The notes: a model not told the origin generated them from the sequence alone. 43,375 bases of DNA from Paenibacillus farraposensis (GCF_020736845.1 NZ_JAFFQR010000112.1:755526-798900), one strand, 5' to 3'; counted from the stretch's first letter, positions 26,490 through 34,799 are shown. Translations and numbers: made by a program.

Positions 26490-27851
26490 CTACGCCCCTT
26501 TGCCTGTTAACAGAACCGTAGAGCCCGTTGGAACCGAAGCAGCAAGATCCGGCAAAGCTACCTTCACGCCAAAGGAGCGTACATCTTTGTCACCGGAGCT
26601 TTGGCTCGGTTTTTGAATGGCAAAATCGGCAGCCGATTCCAGCAGAATCACTTTCCCCTTCAGCTCCTTGCCGCCCGACAGCAGTTTAATCTGGACGGTA
26701 TCCCCTGCTTGAAGACCATTCAAAGATGTTTCCGGTACATAAAACTTGGCCCAACGCTGTGTCGAAGTTTCAATGGTATAGACCGGGAAACCTGCACTAG
26801 CCATTTCCCCCAGGCCAAGCGATTTGGATTTCACGATTCCATCCTCGGGCGCTAGCAGCGTAGTGTAGCTCAGGTAGGTTTGAGCTTCCTGGAGTGCAGC
26901 TTCCGCTTGGGCTACCTGTGCATTGGCACCTGCCACCGCAGCTTGTGCCTGCTCCACCGTGGATTGCGCCGCCTTCACAGCGGATTGTGCTTGCTCTACC
27001 GAAGCCTGGGCGGCTTTGACATCTTCTTGCTGCAAAGCGACTTTGCCCGCTCCTGCCTGCGCTTCTTTCACCGCAGCCAAGGCTTGGCGGTATTGAGCTT
27101 CAGCCGCCGTAATTTCCTCCTTGCGGCTTCCCTCGCGCACCAGATTCAGTTGCTGGGATGCCGAGTTGTACTTGGCTTCAGCCTGTTGATGATCCAGTGT
27201 CGCTTGATCCAATGACGCCTGGGTTGCTGCTCCTGCTGCCTGAAGCTTTTTGGCTCGCTCCAGATTTTTGACGGTTAGATCCAGCGTCTCCTTGGCCGCC
27301 TTCACAGCCACTTGTGCCTGCTCCAGCTCCTGCGGTCTTGCACCGCTCTTGAGGGCATCCAGCTTCGCCTTGGCGGCGCTCGCAGCCGCCTTCGCCTGTT
27401 CAATCTGGCTGGAGGAAGCCTCTGCAGTCACGCTGACCGCTGTCGTGCCCTGGCTCTTCTTGGCCTGAGCGGCGCTCACAGTAGCCTGTGCCTGGCCTAC
27501 TCCCGCTTGAGCCTGCAATACGCCGGCTTTCGCTTTGGACACATTGCTCTTGGCTGCCTGCAATGCGGCCTGTGCTTGTTTCACCTTATCTTCTAGCTCA
27601 CGGCTTTCCAATCGGGCTATTGTCTGCCCCTTTTTGACCTTGTCTCCCTCTTTTACGAGCATCTGGTCAATCCGTCCTGCCATTTTAAAGCTGGCATTGA
27701 GCGTATCCGATTCTACGTAAGCGGTAGGAATAGTGGAGGATTCATCCGCAGATAAGCTGCTGCTCCCGCGTGGGAAAGCGGTCAAAGCATAAATTCCTAC
27801 AGCGATTAAAACAATAAGTACGACGTAAATCGTATATTTTTTAGCTTTCAT
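26490..27851 (-). CDS. HlyD/EmrA-type membrane-fusion (efflux adaptor) protein
   Basis: A 453-residue protein with an N-terminal membrane helix (IYVVLIVLIAVGIYALTAF), the first half of a lipoyl-like domain (ASFKMAGRIDQMLVKEGDKVKKGQTIARL), then a very long Ala/Gln-rich coiled coil with EQAQAAV- and VKAAQ-type repeats (about residues 85-330), and the closing part DGIVKSKSLGLGEMASAGFPVYTIE. It presumably links the ABC-2 permease to the cell envelope. The start follows GGAGTGATGAGAAC. The internal repeats are of HlyD type and not a sign of error. Confidence 0.88.
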   Translation of the reverse strand: MKAKKYTIYVVLIVLIAVGIYALTAFPRGSSSLSADESSTIPTAYVESDTLNASFKMAGRIDQMLVKEGDKVKKGQTIARLESRELEDKVKQAQAALQAAKSNVSKAKAGVLQAQAGVGQAQATVSAAQAKKSQGTTAVSVTAEASSSQIEQAKAAASAAKAKLDALKSGARPQELEQAQVAVKAAKETLDLTVKNLERAKKLQAAGAATQASLDQATLDHQQAEAKYNSASQQLNLVREGSRKEEITAAEAQYRQALAAVKEAQAGAGKVALQQEDVKAAQASVEQAQSAVKAAQSTVEQAQAAVAGANAQVAQAEAALQEAQTYLSYTTLLAPEDGIVKSKSLGLGEMASAGFPVYTIETSTQRWAKFYVPETSLNGLQAGDTVQIKLLSGGKELKGKVILLESAADFAIQKPSQSSGDKDVRSFGVKVALPDLAASVPTGSTVLLTGKGA

Positions 27852-27874
27852 GTTCTCATCACTCCATCTGTCAA

Positions 27875-28459
27875 TTAATGATAAATGCCTAGTGCATTAC
27901 ATACAAATAATTCAATGCTTTCACGGACTTCCTGCAGATTCATCGTTTCGCCCCATACCATCGAACGCATCGGAGTAAAAATGTAAATACCGAACAGGCA
28001 ATTTGCCGTCGTTTTTGCATCCAGCTTGCTCGAAATTTTCCCGTAGAACTTGCCGGATTCAATCTCTTCCTCCATAAAATCAAAATAGTCAGCCAGCACC
28101 TGCCTGATATTAAAATGCTGCTCTTGCGACACCCAGCCTTTGCTGACCAGTAGACGACAAAAGTCCGGCTCTCTCCCGATAAATTCAATATGTACCTGGA
28201 TCAGCTTGCGAATCCTCAGCTCTACCTGATCCTTGGGCGTTTGAGCCATTGCTTCATGGATATCCTGGACAAAACGTTCCATCCCCATCTTCAGAATGTA
28301 GATGTACAGTTCTTGCTTGTTTTTAAAATTATAGTACAGGGTTCCTTTGGCAATACCGCATACCTTAGCGATCTCCTCCATATTCGTTTCATTAAAGCCT
28401 CGTTCGGAAAAAGCCTTGAGTGCACCGTAAAAAATAATATCCTTCGTCTGTTGTTTCAT
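27875..28459 (-). CDS. TetR-family transcriptional repressor
   Basis: A 194-residue protein with the TetR helix-turn-helix at residues about 8-55 (GALKAFSERGFNETNMEEIAK, GIAKGTLYYNFKNKQELY) and a divergent ligand-binding C-terminal part. The start follows AGGAGGAAGC. It heads the operon with the adaptor and permease and has a dyad (28479-28492) between its promoter and its start codon, so autorepression relieved by an exported compound is likely. Confidence 0.9.
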   Translation of the reverse strand: MKQQTKDIIFYGALKAFSERGFNETNMEEIAKVCGIAKGTLYYNFKNKQELYIYILKMGMERFVQDIHEAMAQTPKDQVELRIRKLIQVHIEFIGREPDFCRLLVSKGWVSQEQHFNIRQVLADYFDFMEEEIESGKFYGKISSKLDAKTTANCLFGIYIFTPMRSMVWGETMNLQEVRESIELFVCNALGIYH

Positions 28460-28478
28460 GCTTCCTCCTTTTTTTTGA

Positions 28479-28492
28479 ACTGACCGTCCAGT
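28479..28492 (-). promoter_or_regulatory. Candidate TetR operator
   Basis: ACTGACC/GTCCAGT is an imperfect inverted repeat (five of seven positions match). It lies just downstream of the promoter at 28510-28539 and 20 bases before the tetR start codon, a usual place for an autoregulatory site. Confidence 0.6.
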
Positions 28493-28509
28493 ACAAAAAT
28501 TATGTATTT

Positions 28510-28539
28510 ATTATAAGCCCGTTTTTTGTTATCCAGCAA
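28510..28539 (-). promoter_or_regulatory. Sigma-A promoter of the tetR-hlyD-permease operon
   Basis: On the minus strand TTGCTG (28539-28534), an 18-base spacer and a perfect TATAAT (28515-28510). Transcription would start near 28503, placing the dyad at roughly +10 to +25. Confidence 0.7.
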
Positions 28540-28633
28540 TAGGAAAAATGAAAAAAAAATCATTTTAGACATTTCGTCTAAACAGTCATTCTAAAAAAAA
28601 CAATGCAAAAAACGGATTAAATCAGTGAGGGGG

Positions 28634-28915
28634 TCATTCATTCAATCGGTTATTGAAGCCGAGATTCATCCAAATGGTCATAATGGCTACGGAAAACAGC
28701 GCCCAATCCGGGCTGGTCAGCCATGGAACGGGATTGATATGCATCAGGGAAAGCACATAGTTGAACATCCCGAGGGTCGGATGAAAAAGAAACTTCCATA
28801 TGACTGCAGATGAACCGACCGATAGCACCATCGGTAGTGAAAAGGCAAACTGGAAAATACGCATTCCGCGTAATTTGAGATGTATGAGGGCAGCCAGCAC
28901 ACTGACGAAGCAGTC
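28634..28915 (-). pseudogene. Fragment of a carbohydrate ABC transporter permease (MalF/UgpA type)
   Basis: A leftward frame reads AALIHLKLRGMRIFQFAFSLP, VIWKFLFHPTLGMFNYVLS, PWLTSPDWALFSVAIMTIW and MNLGFN, the middle part of a sugar-permease of the binding-protein-dependent type. The N-terminal helices, the EAA loop and everything after NLGFN are missing; upstream the frame is unrelated. It is a relic of a deleted sugar transport locus, and the neighbouring rightward gene starts just beyond it. Confidence 0.72.
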
Positions 28916-28957
28916 TGCATACGATGGATCATTACATGGTATGGAGGTTAGAGGCGA

Positions 28958-29278
28958 ATGTCCTATAGTACCGTTAGCCCACAAACGTTATATAAAGCCA
29001 AACCGGAATTCCAGACAAAGCTAGTCAAGGCTCGCCAGTATCTGCATCAAAGGCTCAAGCCACATCTCAATCAAACCGTCCGGGTCCAAACGATGGATCA
29101 TCAGGTGTATGAAGGAACGATCGTTCACATGGACGCCGATCATCTGTATATAAAAGTTCCTCAGCCGTATCATCCGCCTTCCCCAGCTAATCCGACCCTT
29201 TATCGATCCTCTGTCTGCAACAATGTCATTCTGCCGCTGGTGCTATTCACGCTGCTGGTGGTGATACTGCTGAGCTGA
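28958..29278 (+). CDS. Small protein with Sm-like segment and C-terminal membrane anchor
   Basis: A 106-residue ORF with GGAGG ten bases before the ATG. Residues about 38-68 (LNQTVRVQTMDHQVYEGTIVHMDADHLYIKV) read like a small beta-barrel of Sm/LSM type. A Pro-rich stretch follows and the protein ends in a hydrophobic helix (NVILPLVLFTLLVVILLS) that would anchor it with the bulk inside the cell. The fold is inferred from pattern only. Function unknown. Confidence 0.62.
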   Translation: MSYSTVSPQTLYKAKPEFQTKLVKARQYLHQRLKPHLNQTVRVQTMDHQVYEGTIVHMDADHLYIKVPQPYHPPSPANPTLYRSSVCNNVILPLVLFTLLVVILLS

Positions 29279-29410
29279 CGCATGGCACATTCAAACAAGG
29301 ATAGATATGTAAAAGAAATCTGCAAGCAGATAATTTCGCAAACGAAGAATGGTATGCACTCCTTCTTGGCAAGCTAATGTGAGAAAACGTCAGATCGGAG
29401 AAGATGCCAG

Positions 29411-30187
29411 ATGAAATATAACCGAATACGGTCTGCAAGTATCGCTGTTTCCTTGTTCTGTGCCAGCTTTTACCTTGCGCCAATAGATACTTTACATGCC
29501 TCTCCTGCTCCAACAAAGGGAAGAACCTATTACGAAGAACGAGGGGACATTGTATGGGAGGTTCCTACCGAACGCAAGGTTATTGCCCTCACCTTCGACG
29601 ACGGACCGGATGAGATCAAAACGCCCGCCATTCTGGATTTGCTCAAGCAATATGACGCCAAAGCAACCTTTTTTGTTGTCGGCAGCCGTGTAGAAAAACT
29701 CCCGGATATTGTGAAGCGGGAACGAAAAGAAGGACATGATGTTGGCAACCATACCTTTCATCATCCCTCCTTCCATCGTATTTCCCGTAACAAAGCCCAG
29801 TCTGAAGTAGATCTGGGCCAAGCGAGCATCGTTAAAGCCACCGGTTCGGAAACCTATCTCTTTCGTCCGCCGGGTGGTACCTATACAGATTCTCTCGTCA
29901 AACTATCCAAAGAAAAAGGGCTTAAAATCATTTTATGGTCATGGCATCAGGACACCCGGGACTGGCGAAGACCCGGTGTAAATCGGATTGCCAATAAGGT
30001 AATTCGCAATGCCCGTAACGGTGATATTGTCCTCATGCATGATTATGTATATAAAAGTACACAAACCGTTGAAGCCCTCAAAATTATTTTGCCTGAGCTG
30101 AAAAAAAGAGGATTTACTTTTGTCACCGTATCCGAGCTGCTTGCCAAACGCAAGACGCCAGAAGGGCTGATTGAGGTGAACAAATAA
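29411..30187 (+). CDS. Secreted polysaccharide deacetylase (NodB family)
   Basis: A 258-residue protein with an N-terminal signal or anchor (SIAVSLFCASFYLAP). The NodB motifs are complete: TFDDGPD (catalytic base and metal), HTFHHP (metal histidines), RPPGG, WHQDTRDW and VLMHD. Such enzymes de-N-acetylate peptidoglycan or chitin-like glycans at the cell surface. The start follows GGAGAAGATGCCAG. The surrounding genes also act on the envelope. A perfect palindrome ATGACGTCAT (30192-30201) lies shortly after the stop. Confidence 0.92.
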   Translation: MKYNRIRSASIAVSLFCASFYLAPIDTLHASPAPTKGRTYYEERGDIVWEVPTERKVIALTFDDGPDEIKTPAILDLLKQYDAKATFFVVGSRVEKLPDIVKRERKEGHDVGNHTFHHPSFHRISRNKAQSEVDLGQASIVKATGSETYLFRPPGGTYTDSLVKLSKEKGLKIILWSWHQDTRDWRRPGVNRIANKVIRNARNGDIVLMHDYVYKSTQTVEALKIILPELKKRGFTFVTVSELLAKRKTPEGLIEVNK

Positions 30188-30307
30188 AGGATGACGTCAT
30201 TTCCATTTCCAATCCAAAACTTTCTTATGAAATCATTGGCTACATAAAATGCTTTTCGTACGGAAAATATATTCTTGAGTTACCCACTATCTCAAGGAGG
30301 CCATAAC

Positions 30308-30610
30308 ATGAAGAAAGCAATATTGACTGTAGCGTCCCTGGCTGTACTTTTGTCCGCAGGATCGATGGTATCTGCTGCTCCTCCAACAGAAAAGCAAGAG
30401 CACAAAATGCATCAGCATAAGGTTCACGCAAAACATGAGCACAAGCTGCACGCTAAGAGCAAGCATGAAAAAGCTCATAAGCTTCATGCACGTGAAGCTG
30501 CACCTGGCAAAATCATTAGTGGAAAAAGCATTCATGCGAAAAGCTTGAAAGCTAAAGCTACTAAATTGCCAAAAACCGGTTTTGGCGGCGCTAGTGAGCA
30601 AATGAATTAG
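30308..30610 (+). CDS. His/Lys-rich secreted peptide with LPKTG motif but no membrane anchor
   Basis: A 100-residue protein with an excellent ribosome site (AAGGAGG, 30294-30300). Residues 1-24 are a signal peptide (AILTVASLAVLLSAGSMVSA). The mature part is dominated by His, Lys and Ala with HKMHQHKVH- and KHEHKLH-type repeats, a likely metal-binding or polyanion-binding region. Near the end is LPKTG, but only FGGASEQMN follows: the hydrophobic helix and charged tail of classical sortase substrates are missing. The sortase gene follows directly, so it is probably its substrate. The arms CTTGAG/CTCAAG can pair just before the start codon and partly cover the ribosome site. Confidence 0.85.
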   Translation: MKKAILTVASLAVLLSAGSMVSAAPPTEKQEHKMHQHKVHAKHEHKLHAKSKHEKAHKLHAREAAPGKIISGKSIHAKSLKAKATKLPKTGFGGASEQMN

Positions 30611-30621
30611 GGAGGTAAAAA

Positions 30622-30656
30622 GGAGAGGGTTCACTTATAAACCCTCTCTGTTTTTT
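30622..30656 (+). terminator. Intrinsic terminator/attenuator between LPKTG peptide and sortase genes
   Basis: GAGAGGGTT pairs with AACCCTCTC around a short loop and is followed by TGTTTTTT, immediately before the sortase ATG at 30659. Most transcripts would end here, giving much peptide and little sortase. Confidence 0.85.
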
Positions 30657-30658
30657 CT

Positions 30659-31327
30659 ATGAATAATAAGTGGATTATTCGTATCATCGTGCTATTGGTT
30701 TTACTGTGTAGTGCGAGCTGTTCATCTTCAACTGAAGATCATCGCAGCTCCAATCCCGTCGAAGCTGGACCTGAAATTCAACAAACGAAAACGGTGAAGC
30801 CTGTACAGGTTAAAAATAAACCTTTTCGCGGGATCATCCCACATACCATTGATATTCCTGCGGTTCGTATTCATTCGATTGTAGAACCGGTAACTTACTT
30901 GGCAAATGGTCAAATGGGTGTTCCGGGTAACACAGATCGAGTAGGTTATTTATCTCCGGGGATATTGCCGGGGGCCGCTGGTAATTCAATTATGGACGGG
31001 CATGTTGATACATACACGGGCCCGGCTGTTTTTTATCCGCTTAAAAAACTGAAAAGGGGAGACTTTGTGTATGTAACTGGCAAGAACGGCTGCAAGCTTC
31101 AATTTGTGGTCGAGTCCGTAAAATTTTACCTAACCTCCGAAGCACCGGTTCAAACCATTTTCGGCCCTACAGATGAGCACCGTTTGAACTTGATTACCTG
31201 CGCAGGCCGCTACAGTCGAAGCAAAAAAGAGCATGAGGGAAGATTAGTAGTCTACACCAAATTAGCTCATATGAATTCAGCCTGTGAGCAACCTGCTGTT
31301 CAACACAAACATGAAATGCAAAAATAA
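30659..31327 (+). CDS. Sortase, class F-like
   Basis: A 222-residue protein. The N terminus is a signal/anchor (IIRIIVLLVLLCSASC) with a lipobox-like CSASC whose -3 residue is not ideal. The catalytic domain has the sortase His in MDGHVDTYTGPAVF, the Cys in NLITCAGRY and the Arg in EGRLVVYTKL, all in proper order and spacing. The GHVD...TC layout fits class F sortases. The ATG has no ribosome site next to it; AAGGAG lies on the far side of the hairpin at 30622-30656. It probably attaches the preceding LPKTG peptide to the cell surface. Confidence 0.88.
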   Translation: MNNKWIIRIIVLLVLLCSASCSSSTEDHRSSNPVEAGPEIQQTKTVKPVQVKNKPFRGIIPHTIDIPAVRIHSIVEPVTYLANGQMGVPGNTDRVGYLSPGILPGAAGNSIMDGHVDTYTGPAVFYPLKKLKRGDFVYVTGKNGCKLQFVVESVKFYLTSEAPVQTIFGPTDEHRLNLITCAGRYSRSKKEHEGRLVVYTKLAHMNSACEQPAVQHKHEMQK

Positions 31328-31351
31328 AACAATCATTTTCAAGGAGAATGA

Positions 31352-32482
31352 GTGAATGTGCTTAGGAAAGGAAAATTGCAATTACTGTGCATGATCTTAA
31401 TATTAATTCCCGTTTACAACTTCTCTTTATTTCGTGCACAAGCCGAGCCTGCTCAGCAAGATAATGTTACTCCATTTTTACAAGATTTGTTCGAGGACCG
31501 TACCCGGCTGTTGATGGATCAGGATAAAAGACATATCGAGAAACACTATTTGCCAAAGGATAAGCACAGCAACTACGCATACCTTCATGAAATCAACAGA
31601 GCTGAATATATTCAGGAATGGGCCAAGCAGCGAAAAATAAAATTATTGAATGCCGAAAGTTCAATTCGAATAGCCCGTGCTCAAGTATTGGGCGATACGG
31701 CAAAAGTGTCTCTCGTTCAGTCTTTAAAGCTGAGTTATGAGTATATCGACAGCTATCCAGGTCAGCATGATTTTGGAATTGGAACACGTCATGGCATTAC
31801 GCTGAGAAAAAAGGATAAACGTTGGTATGTGGAACGGGAATGGTATTCAGATCCATTTGAGGAAAATCCAAAAAAAATCGAAAAAACCGATTCATTTTTT
31901 ACTCCTCATAAAGATCCGGTAACACCAGAGAGGGTTGTCCATAAATATAACCGAGCCCGCGCCGTTGACTATGCTAACAAGTATGCAGGAACAACTTGGG
32001 GAGCAGGCAATCGTCAACGCTATAATCAAAAATATCTGGATTATAATTCCAAAGGGGGCGACTGCACCAACTTCGCCTCTCAAGTGATCGGAGATGCGAA
32101 GGAAGGCGGAGGACTGCCTATGAAATCAGGCTGGCATTACTTGTATGGCCGCGGTGGCAGCCAAGCCTGGGTTCAAACCGATGCCTTTAAACATTTTCTG
32201 ATACGCTCCGGCTATGGCAAAATTATCGGACAAGGAAGCTTCTCCGATATCATCCAATCAGTCAATAAACGCCAGCAGGATCTTGACCAACCCCAACTAC
32301 AGCCGGGTGATTTAATTGCTTACGTGTTAAAAGGAGATGTGGACCACTTCTCTGTAGTGGTTGGATTTGATCAAAGCGGTTATCCTTTAGTCAACTCCCA
32401 TACTGCAGACCGTTACAGAGTTCCCTTTGACTTGGGATGGGATAAAACCACCAAGTATTTGTTAATTCATATACAAGATTAA
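31352..32482 (+). CDS. Secreted Amidase_6 domain protein
   Basis: A 376-residue protein starting with GTG after AAGGAGAATGA. It has a signal peptide (LLCMILILIPVYNFSLF, cleavage near AQA-EP), an uncharacterised N-terminal half (residues 40-200), and a C-terminal Amidase_6 domain (RARAVDYANKYAG, GGDCTNFASQV with the probable catalytic Cys, GDLIAYVLKGDVDHFSVVVG with the His, LVNSHTADRYRVPF). The domain is a putative cysteine peptidase/amidase found near cell-wall genes. It comes 25 bases after the sortase, in the same direction, so it may be co-expressed. Confidence 0.87.
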   Translation: MNVLRKGKLQLLCMILILIPVYNFSLFRAQAEPAQQDNVTPFLQDLFEDRTRLLMDQDKRHIEKHYLPKDKHSNYAYLHEINRAEYIQEWAKQRKIKLLNAESSIRIARAQVLGDTAKVSLVQSLKLSYEYIDSYPGQHDFGIGTRHGITLRKKDKRWYVEREWYSDPFEENPKKIEKTDSFFTPHKDPVTPERVVHKYNRARAVDYANKYAGTTWGAGNRQRYNQKYLDYNSKGGDCTNFASQVIGDAKEGGGLPMKSGWHYLYGRGGSQAWVQTDAFKHFLIRSGYGKIIGQGSFSDIIQSVNKRQQDLDQPQLQPGDLIAYVLKGDVDHFSVVVGFDQSGYPLVNSHTADRYRVPFDLGWDKTTKYLLIHIQD

Positions 32483-32568
32483 GCATTATGACCTGTCACA
32501 CTTGTTCATATCCCGGAGGATGCTGTCATAGGAATAATATGGACAGCTTCTAATGGGGTGAGGATGTT

Positions 32569-34059
32569 TTGAAATTACCTCTTTTATTAAAACAAACCAT
32601 GGTCAGAGCTAATGCGATGATTGTCGTAAAAACCATTGGCTTGGTCGGAAAAGTATTCATGACGCGACTTGTTGGTGCAGAAGGGATGGGGCTTTATCAG
32701 CTAGCCTATTCCTTCTATAGCTTAATATTGATGATTATTTCGGGAGGATTGCCGACAGCTTTGGCAATGTTTACAGCTAAGCATGCGGCAAGAGGCTGGC
32801 GGCTGTTCAAAATCTTTTCGATATTCATGATTCTCGCGGGATTCGTATGCAGTCTTTTCACCTTTTGGTTCTCAAAGCCGATCGCCTATTTGCTTGCCTA
32901 TCCGCAGCTTGATTTTGTGATTCGATGTCTCTCGCCTGCTATATTGGCAGTTCCCTTGTTAAGCCTGCTGCGCGGATATTTGCAAGGACTTGAAAACTAC
33001 ACCGTAATTGCCCTTTCGGAAATCATAGAGCAGACCGCCAGAATCGGTACTTTAATGTTGCTGGTGCCCATATTTATTCAAACCGGTATCGAATTTGCTG
33101 TAGGGGGAGCGGTGCTAGGAACCTTTACAGGCGCATTGTTATCCTTTGCTATGCTATCTGCTTTTTTGATGTACCATCGTTCCTCTGCAGCTTTATCACC
33201 CCCAGCAAACCGTGCAGATTTACCTTTGGTGGTACAGGCTTCACTTGCTATTGCACTTACACGCCTGCTGATGCCTGTTTCCGACTTTGTGGACGCCATC
33301 ATCATTCCGCAGCGACTACAGGTTGCCGGGGTTTCGTCCAAAGAAGCAGCGGAGATGTTCGGTATTGTCACTGGCATTGCTCTTGTCGTCGCGTATATGC
33401 CTACCTTGATTACAGGCTCATTAACACATACGCTCACGATGAAAATAACGGCAGATTGGCAAAATAAGCAATATAACGTCTTTTACCAGAAAAGCCATTC
33501 TGCTATACAGATCGCGTGGGTATGGGGATTAGCCTCGGGTTTTTTCATTTTTGAATATGCCTCCGAAATCTCCTTGTTTATTTTTGGCATCCCTCATGCC
33601 GAGATGTCCATTAAATCGTTGGCAATGTTACCGTTACTCGTCGGATTGCGGGAAATCACAACAAGCATCTTATGGGCACAAAATCGGAAGAAAACTCCCT
33701 TTATTGGCCTTGGCACAGGAGTCCTTGTTAACTTCATTATTCTTTATTTCCTCGTTGCCGTTCCGGGGCTTGGATATGCTGGCATGTCTCTGGGAATCAT
33801 TATGCTCGAATGGATCGCGATGTCCTGGAATTTCAAAGCCCTGCAGCTTTTCCAACGAATCAATTCCCGCATAATCATTATGCTGCTGGTGGACATTCTG
33901 GTTTTTGAAGCCATTCTTATTATGGGCACGCTGTGTTCCAGATCCTTATCCTTTTTGAATTGGCCGGAGACTGCCCGAATAATTGTCGGACTCCTTCTTT
34001 ACTGTTTTTGGAGTGCCCTGTATTTCAAAATACGATTAAAGCGCGTTTTCGCAGACTAG
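32569..34059 (+). CDS. MOP-superfamily flippase (SpoVB/oligosaccharide exporter-like)
   Basis: A 496-residue membrane protein with about 12-14 helices. The N-terminal pattern (VKTIGLVGKVFMTRLVGAEGMGLYQLAYSFYSLILMIISGGLPTAL) is that of SpoVB/YtgP-type lipid-linked glycan flippases; FVDAIIIPQRL and the C-terminal helices agree. It starts with TTG after GGGGTGAGG. Such proteins move lipid-linked precursors across the membrane. Close to the amidase, sortase and deacetylase, it fits an envelope or spore-cortex role. A more specific name is not justified. Confidence 0.87.
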   Translation: MKLPLLLKQTMVRANAMIVVKTIGLVGKVFMTRLVGAEGMGLYQLAYSFYSLILMIISGGLPTALAMFTAKHAARGWRLFKIFSIFMILAGFVCSLFTFWFSKPIAYLLAYPQLDFVIRCLSPAILAVPLLSLLRGYLQGLENYTVIALSEIIEQTARIGTLMLLVPIFIQTGIEFAVGGAVLGTFTGALLSFAMLSAFLMYHRSSAALSPPANRADLPLVVQASLAIALTRLLMPVSDFVDAIIIPQRLQVAGVSSKEAAEMFGIVTGIALVVAYMPTLITGSLTHTLTMKITADWQNKQYNVFYQKSHSAIQIAWVWGLASGFFIFEYASEISLFIFGIPHAEMSIKSLAMLPLLVGLREITTSILWAQNRKKTPFIGLGTGVLVNFIILYFLVAVPGLGYAGMSLGIIMLEWIAMSWNFKALQLFQRINSRIIIMLLVDILVFEAILIMGTLCSRSLSFLNWPETARIIVGLLLYCFWSALYFKIRLKRVFAD

Positions 34060-34072
34060 GGAAGGCCTCTCA

Positions 34073-34264
34073 TTAGCTATTTGCCATCATTCTTTTGTCG
34101 AGCTGCTCAAGGTATAAACGGCCATGCCTGCTCATGCTGGTTCCCTAAATTCTCATCTGGAGAACCTGCATGCGTCAAACGAAGCAACGTGCCATTTTCG
34201 CTCATATGCAGCTCAACGGTAAGCACTGTTTCATGTCCCCTGGTGCCTCTCTCCCCAATTACTG
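34073..34264 (-). pseudogene. C-terminal remnant of an SRPBCC (AHSA1-like) protein
   Basis: Leftward reading gives RGTRGHETVLTVEL, SENGTLLRLTHAGSPDENLG and QHEQAWPFI, the end of an AHSA1/SRPBCC domain. The frame then hits a TGA, but removing one C at about 34117-34118 continues it as LEQLDKRMMANS to a TAA at 34073. The N-terminal two thirds are absent. So it is truncated and frameshifted. Confidence 0.68.
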
Positions 34265-34277
34265 ACTCTGGGCAAAG

Positions 34278-34320
34278 AAAAAGAGGCTGCTTAAAAGTTC
34301 AACGAACTCATGAGAGCCTC
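34278..34320 (-). terminator. Possible rho-independent terminator after ymaF
   Basis: GAGGCT and AGCCTC arms with an inner GTTC/GAAC stem. On the minus strand they are followed by CTTTTTCTTT. It lies about 70 bases past the YmaF stop. Confidence 0.6.
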
Positions 34321-34388
34321 AAAAGGTTTTGGCATTTTCACATCTTGCCGTCCATGTTGTGCGGTTTGTATATTGGAGGATCGGCTTT

Positions 34389-34799
34389 TCAATACGGTTG
34401 AGGTGGGCACTCTTCCTCATTTCCAGTATTTCCACAGTACTTGTGAACGTGAGGAATTTTACCACTTACTGTGGTACATCCTTCAAAACGGTGGTAATGG
34501 CCACCTCTTGGCAAGGGAATGGCTGGTCCTGTTGTTCCTTTAATAAGGTGCTTATGTTGTTCGTTAAATGATGTTTCTGCATAATAATGATGAACATGCG
34601 GAACACCACTTGGAGCCGGCTTTGTTACTCCACAGTAATGGTGGCAGTGCCCTACATCAAATGATGTAGTCCCTTTAAAAGGATGCACGTGAACCTTACT
34701 AACTGGTTTACCGTCCCATGAAGTAATAAAAAGCCTATGCGAATGATCAGAGTCGGAATCACCGGAATGTACAACATAACCTGTTACTGGTATTTCCAT
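34389..34799 (-). CDS. ymaF: YmaF-family histidine-rich protein
   Basis: A 136-residue protein matching B. subtilis YmaF in length and pattern: MEIPVTGYVVHSGDS, HSHRLFITSWDGKPV, GTTSFDVGHCHHYCG, PSGVPHVHHYYAETSF, GPAIPLPRGGHYH and KIPHVHKYCG. It is made of repeats carrying H-x-H pairs, suggestive of metal binding; function is unknown in any organism I know of. The start at 34799 has AGGAGG seven bases upstream. Confidence 0.9.
   Translation of the reverse strand: MEIPVTGYVVHSGDSDSDHSHRLFITSWDGKPVSKVHVHPFKGTTSFDVGHCHHYCGVTKPAPSGVPHVHHYYAETSFNEQHKHLIKGTTGPAIPLPRGGHYHRFEGCTTVSGKIPHVHKYCGNTGNEEECPPQPY

Noticed and set aside
26880..27620. Repetitive Ala/Gln-rich stretch that might be a tandem repeat or CRISPR-like array
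   Set aside because: It is the coding sequence for the coiled coil of the HlyD-type adaptor; repeats are irregular, without unique spacers. No CRISPR array was seen anywhere.
34081..34571. Overlapping rightward frames of 77-106 codons
   Set aside because: They lie opposite the SRPBCC remnant and YmaF and have Cys/Ser-rich random text.
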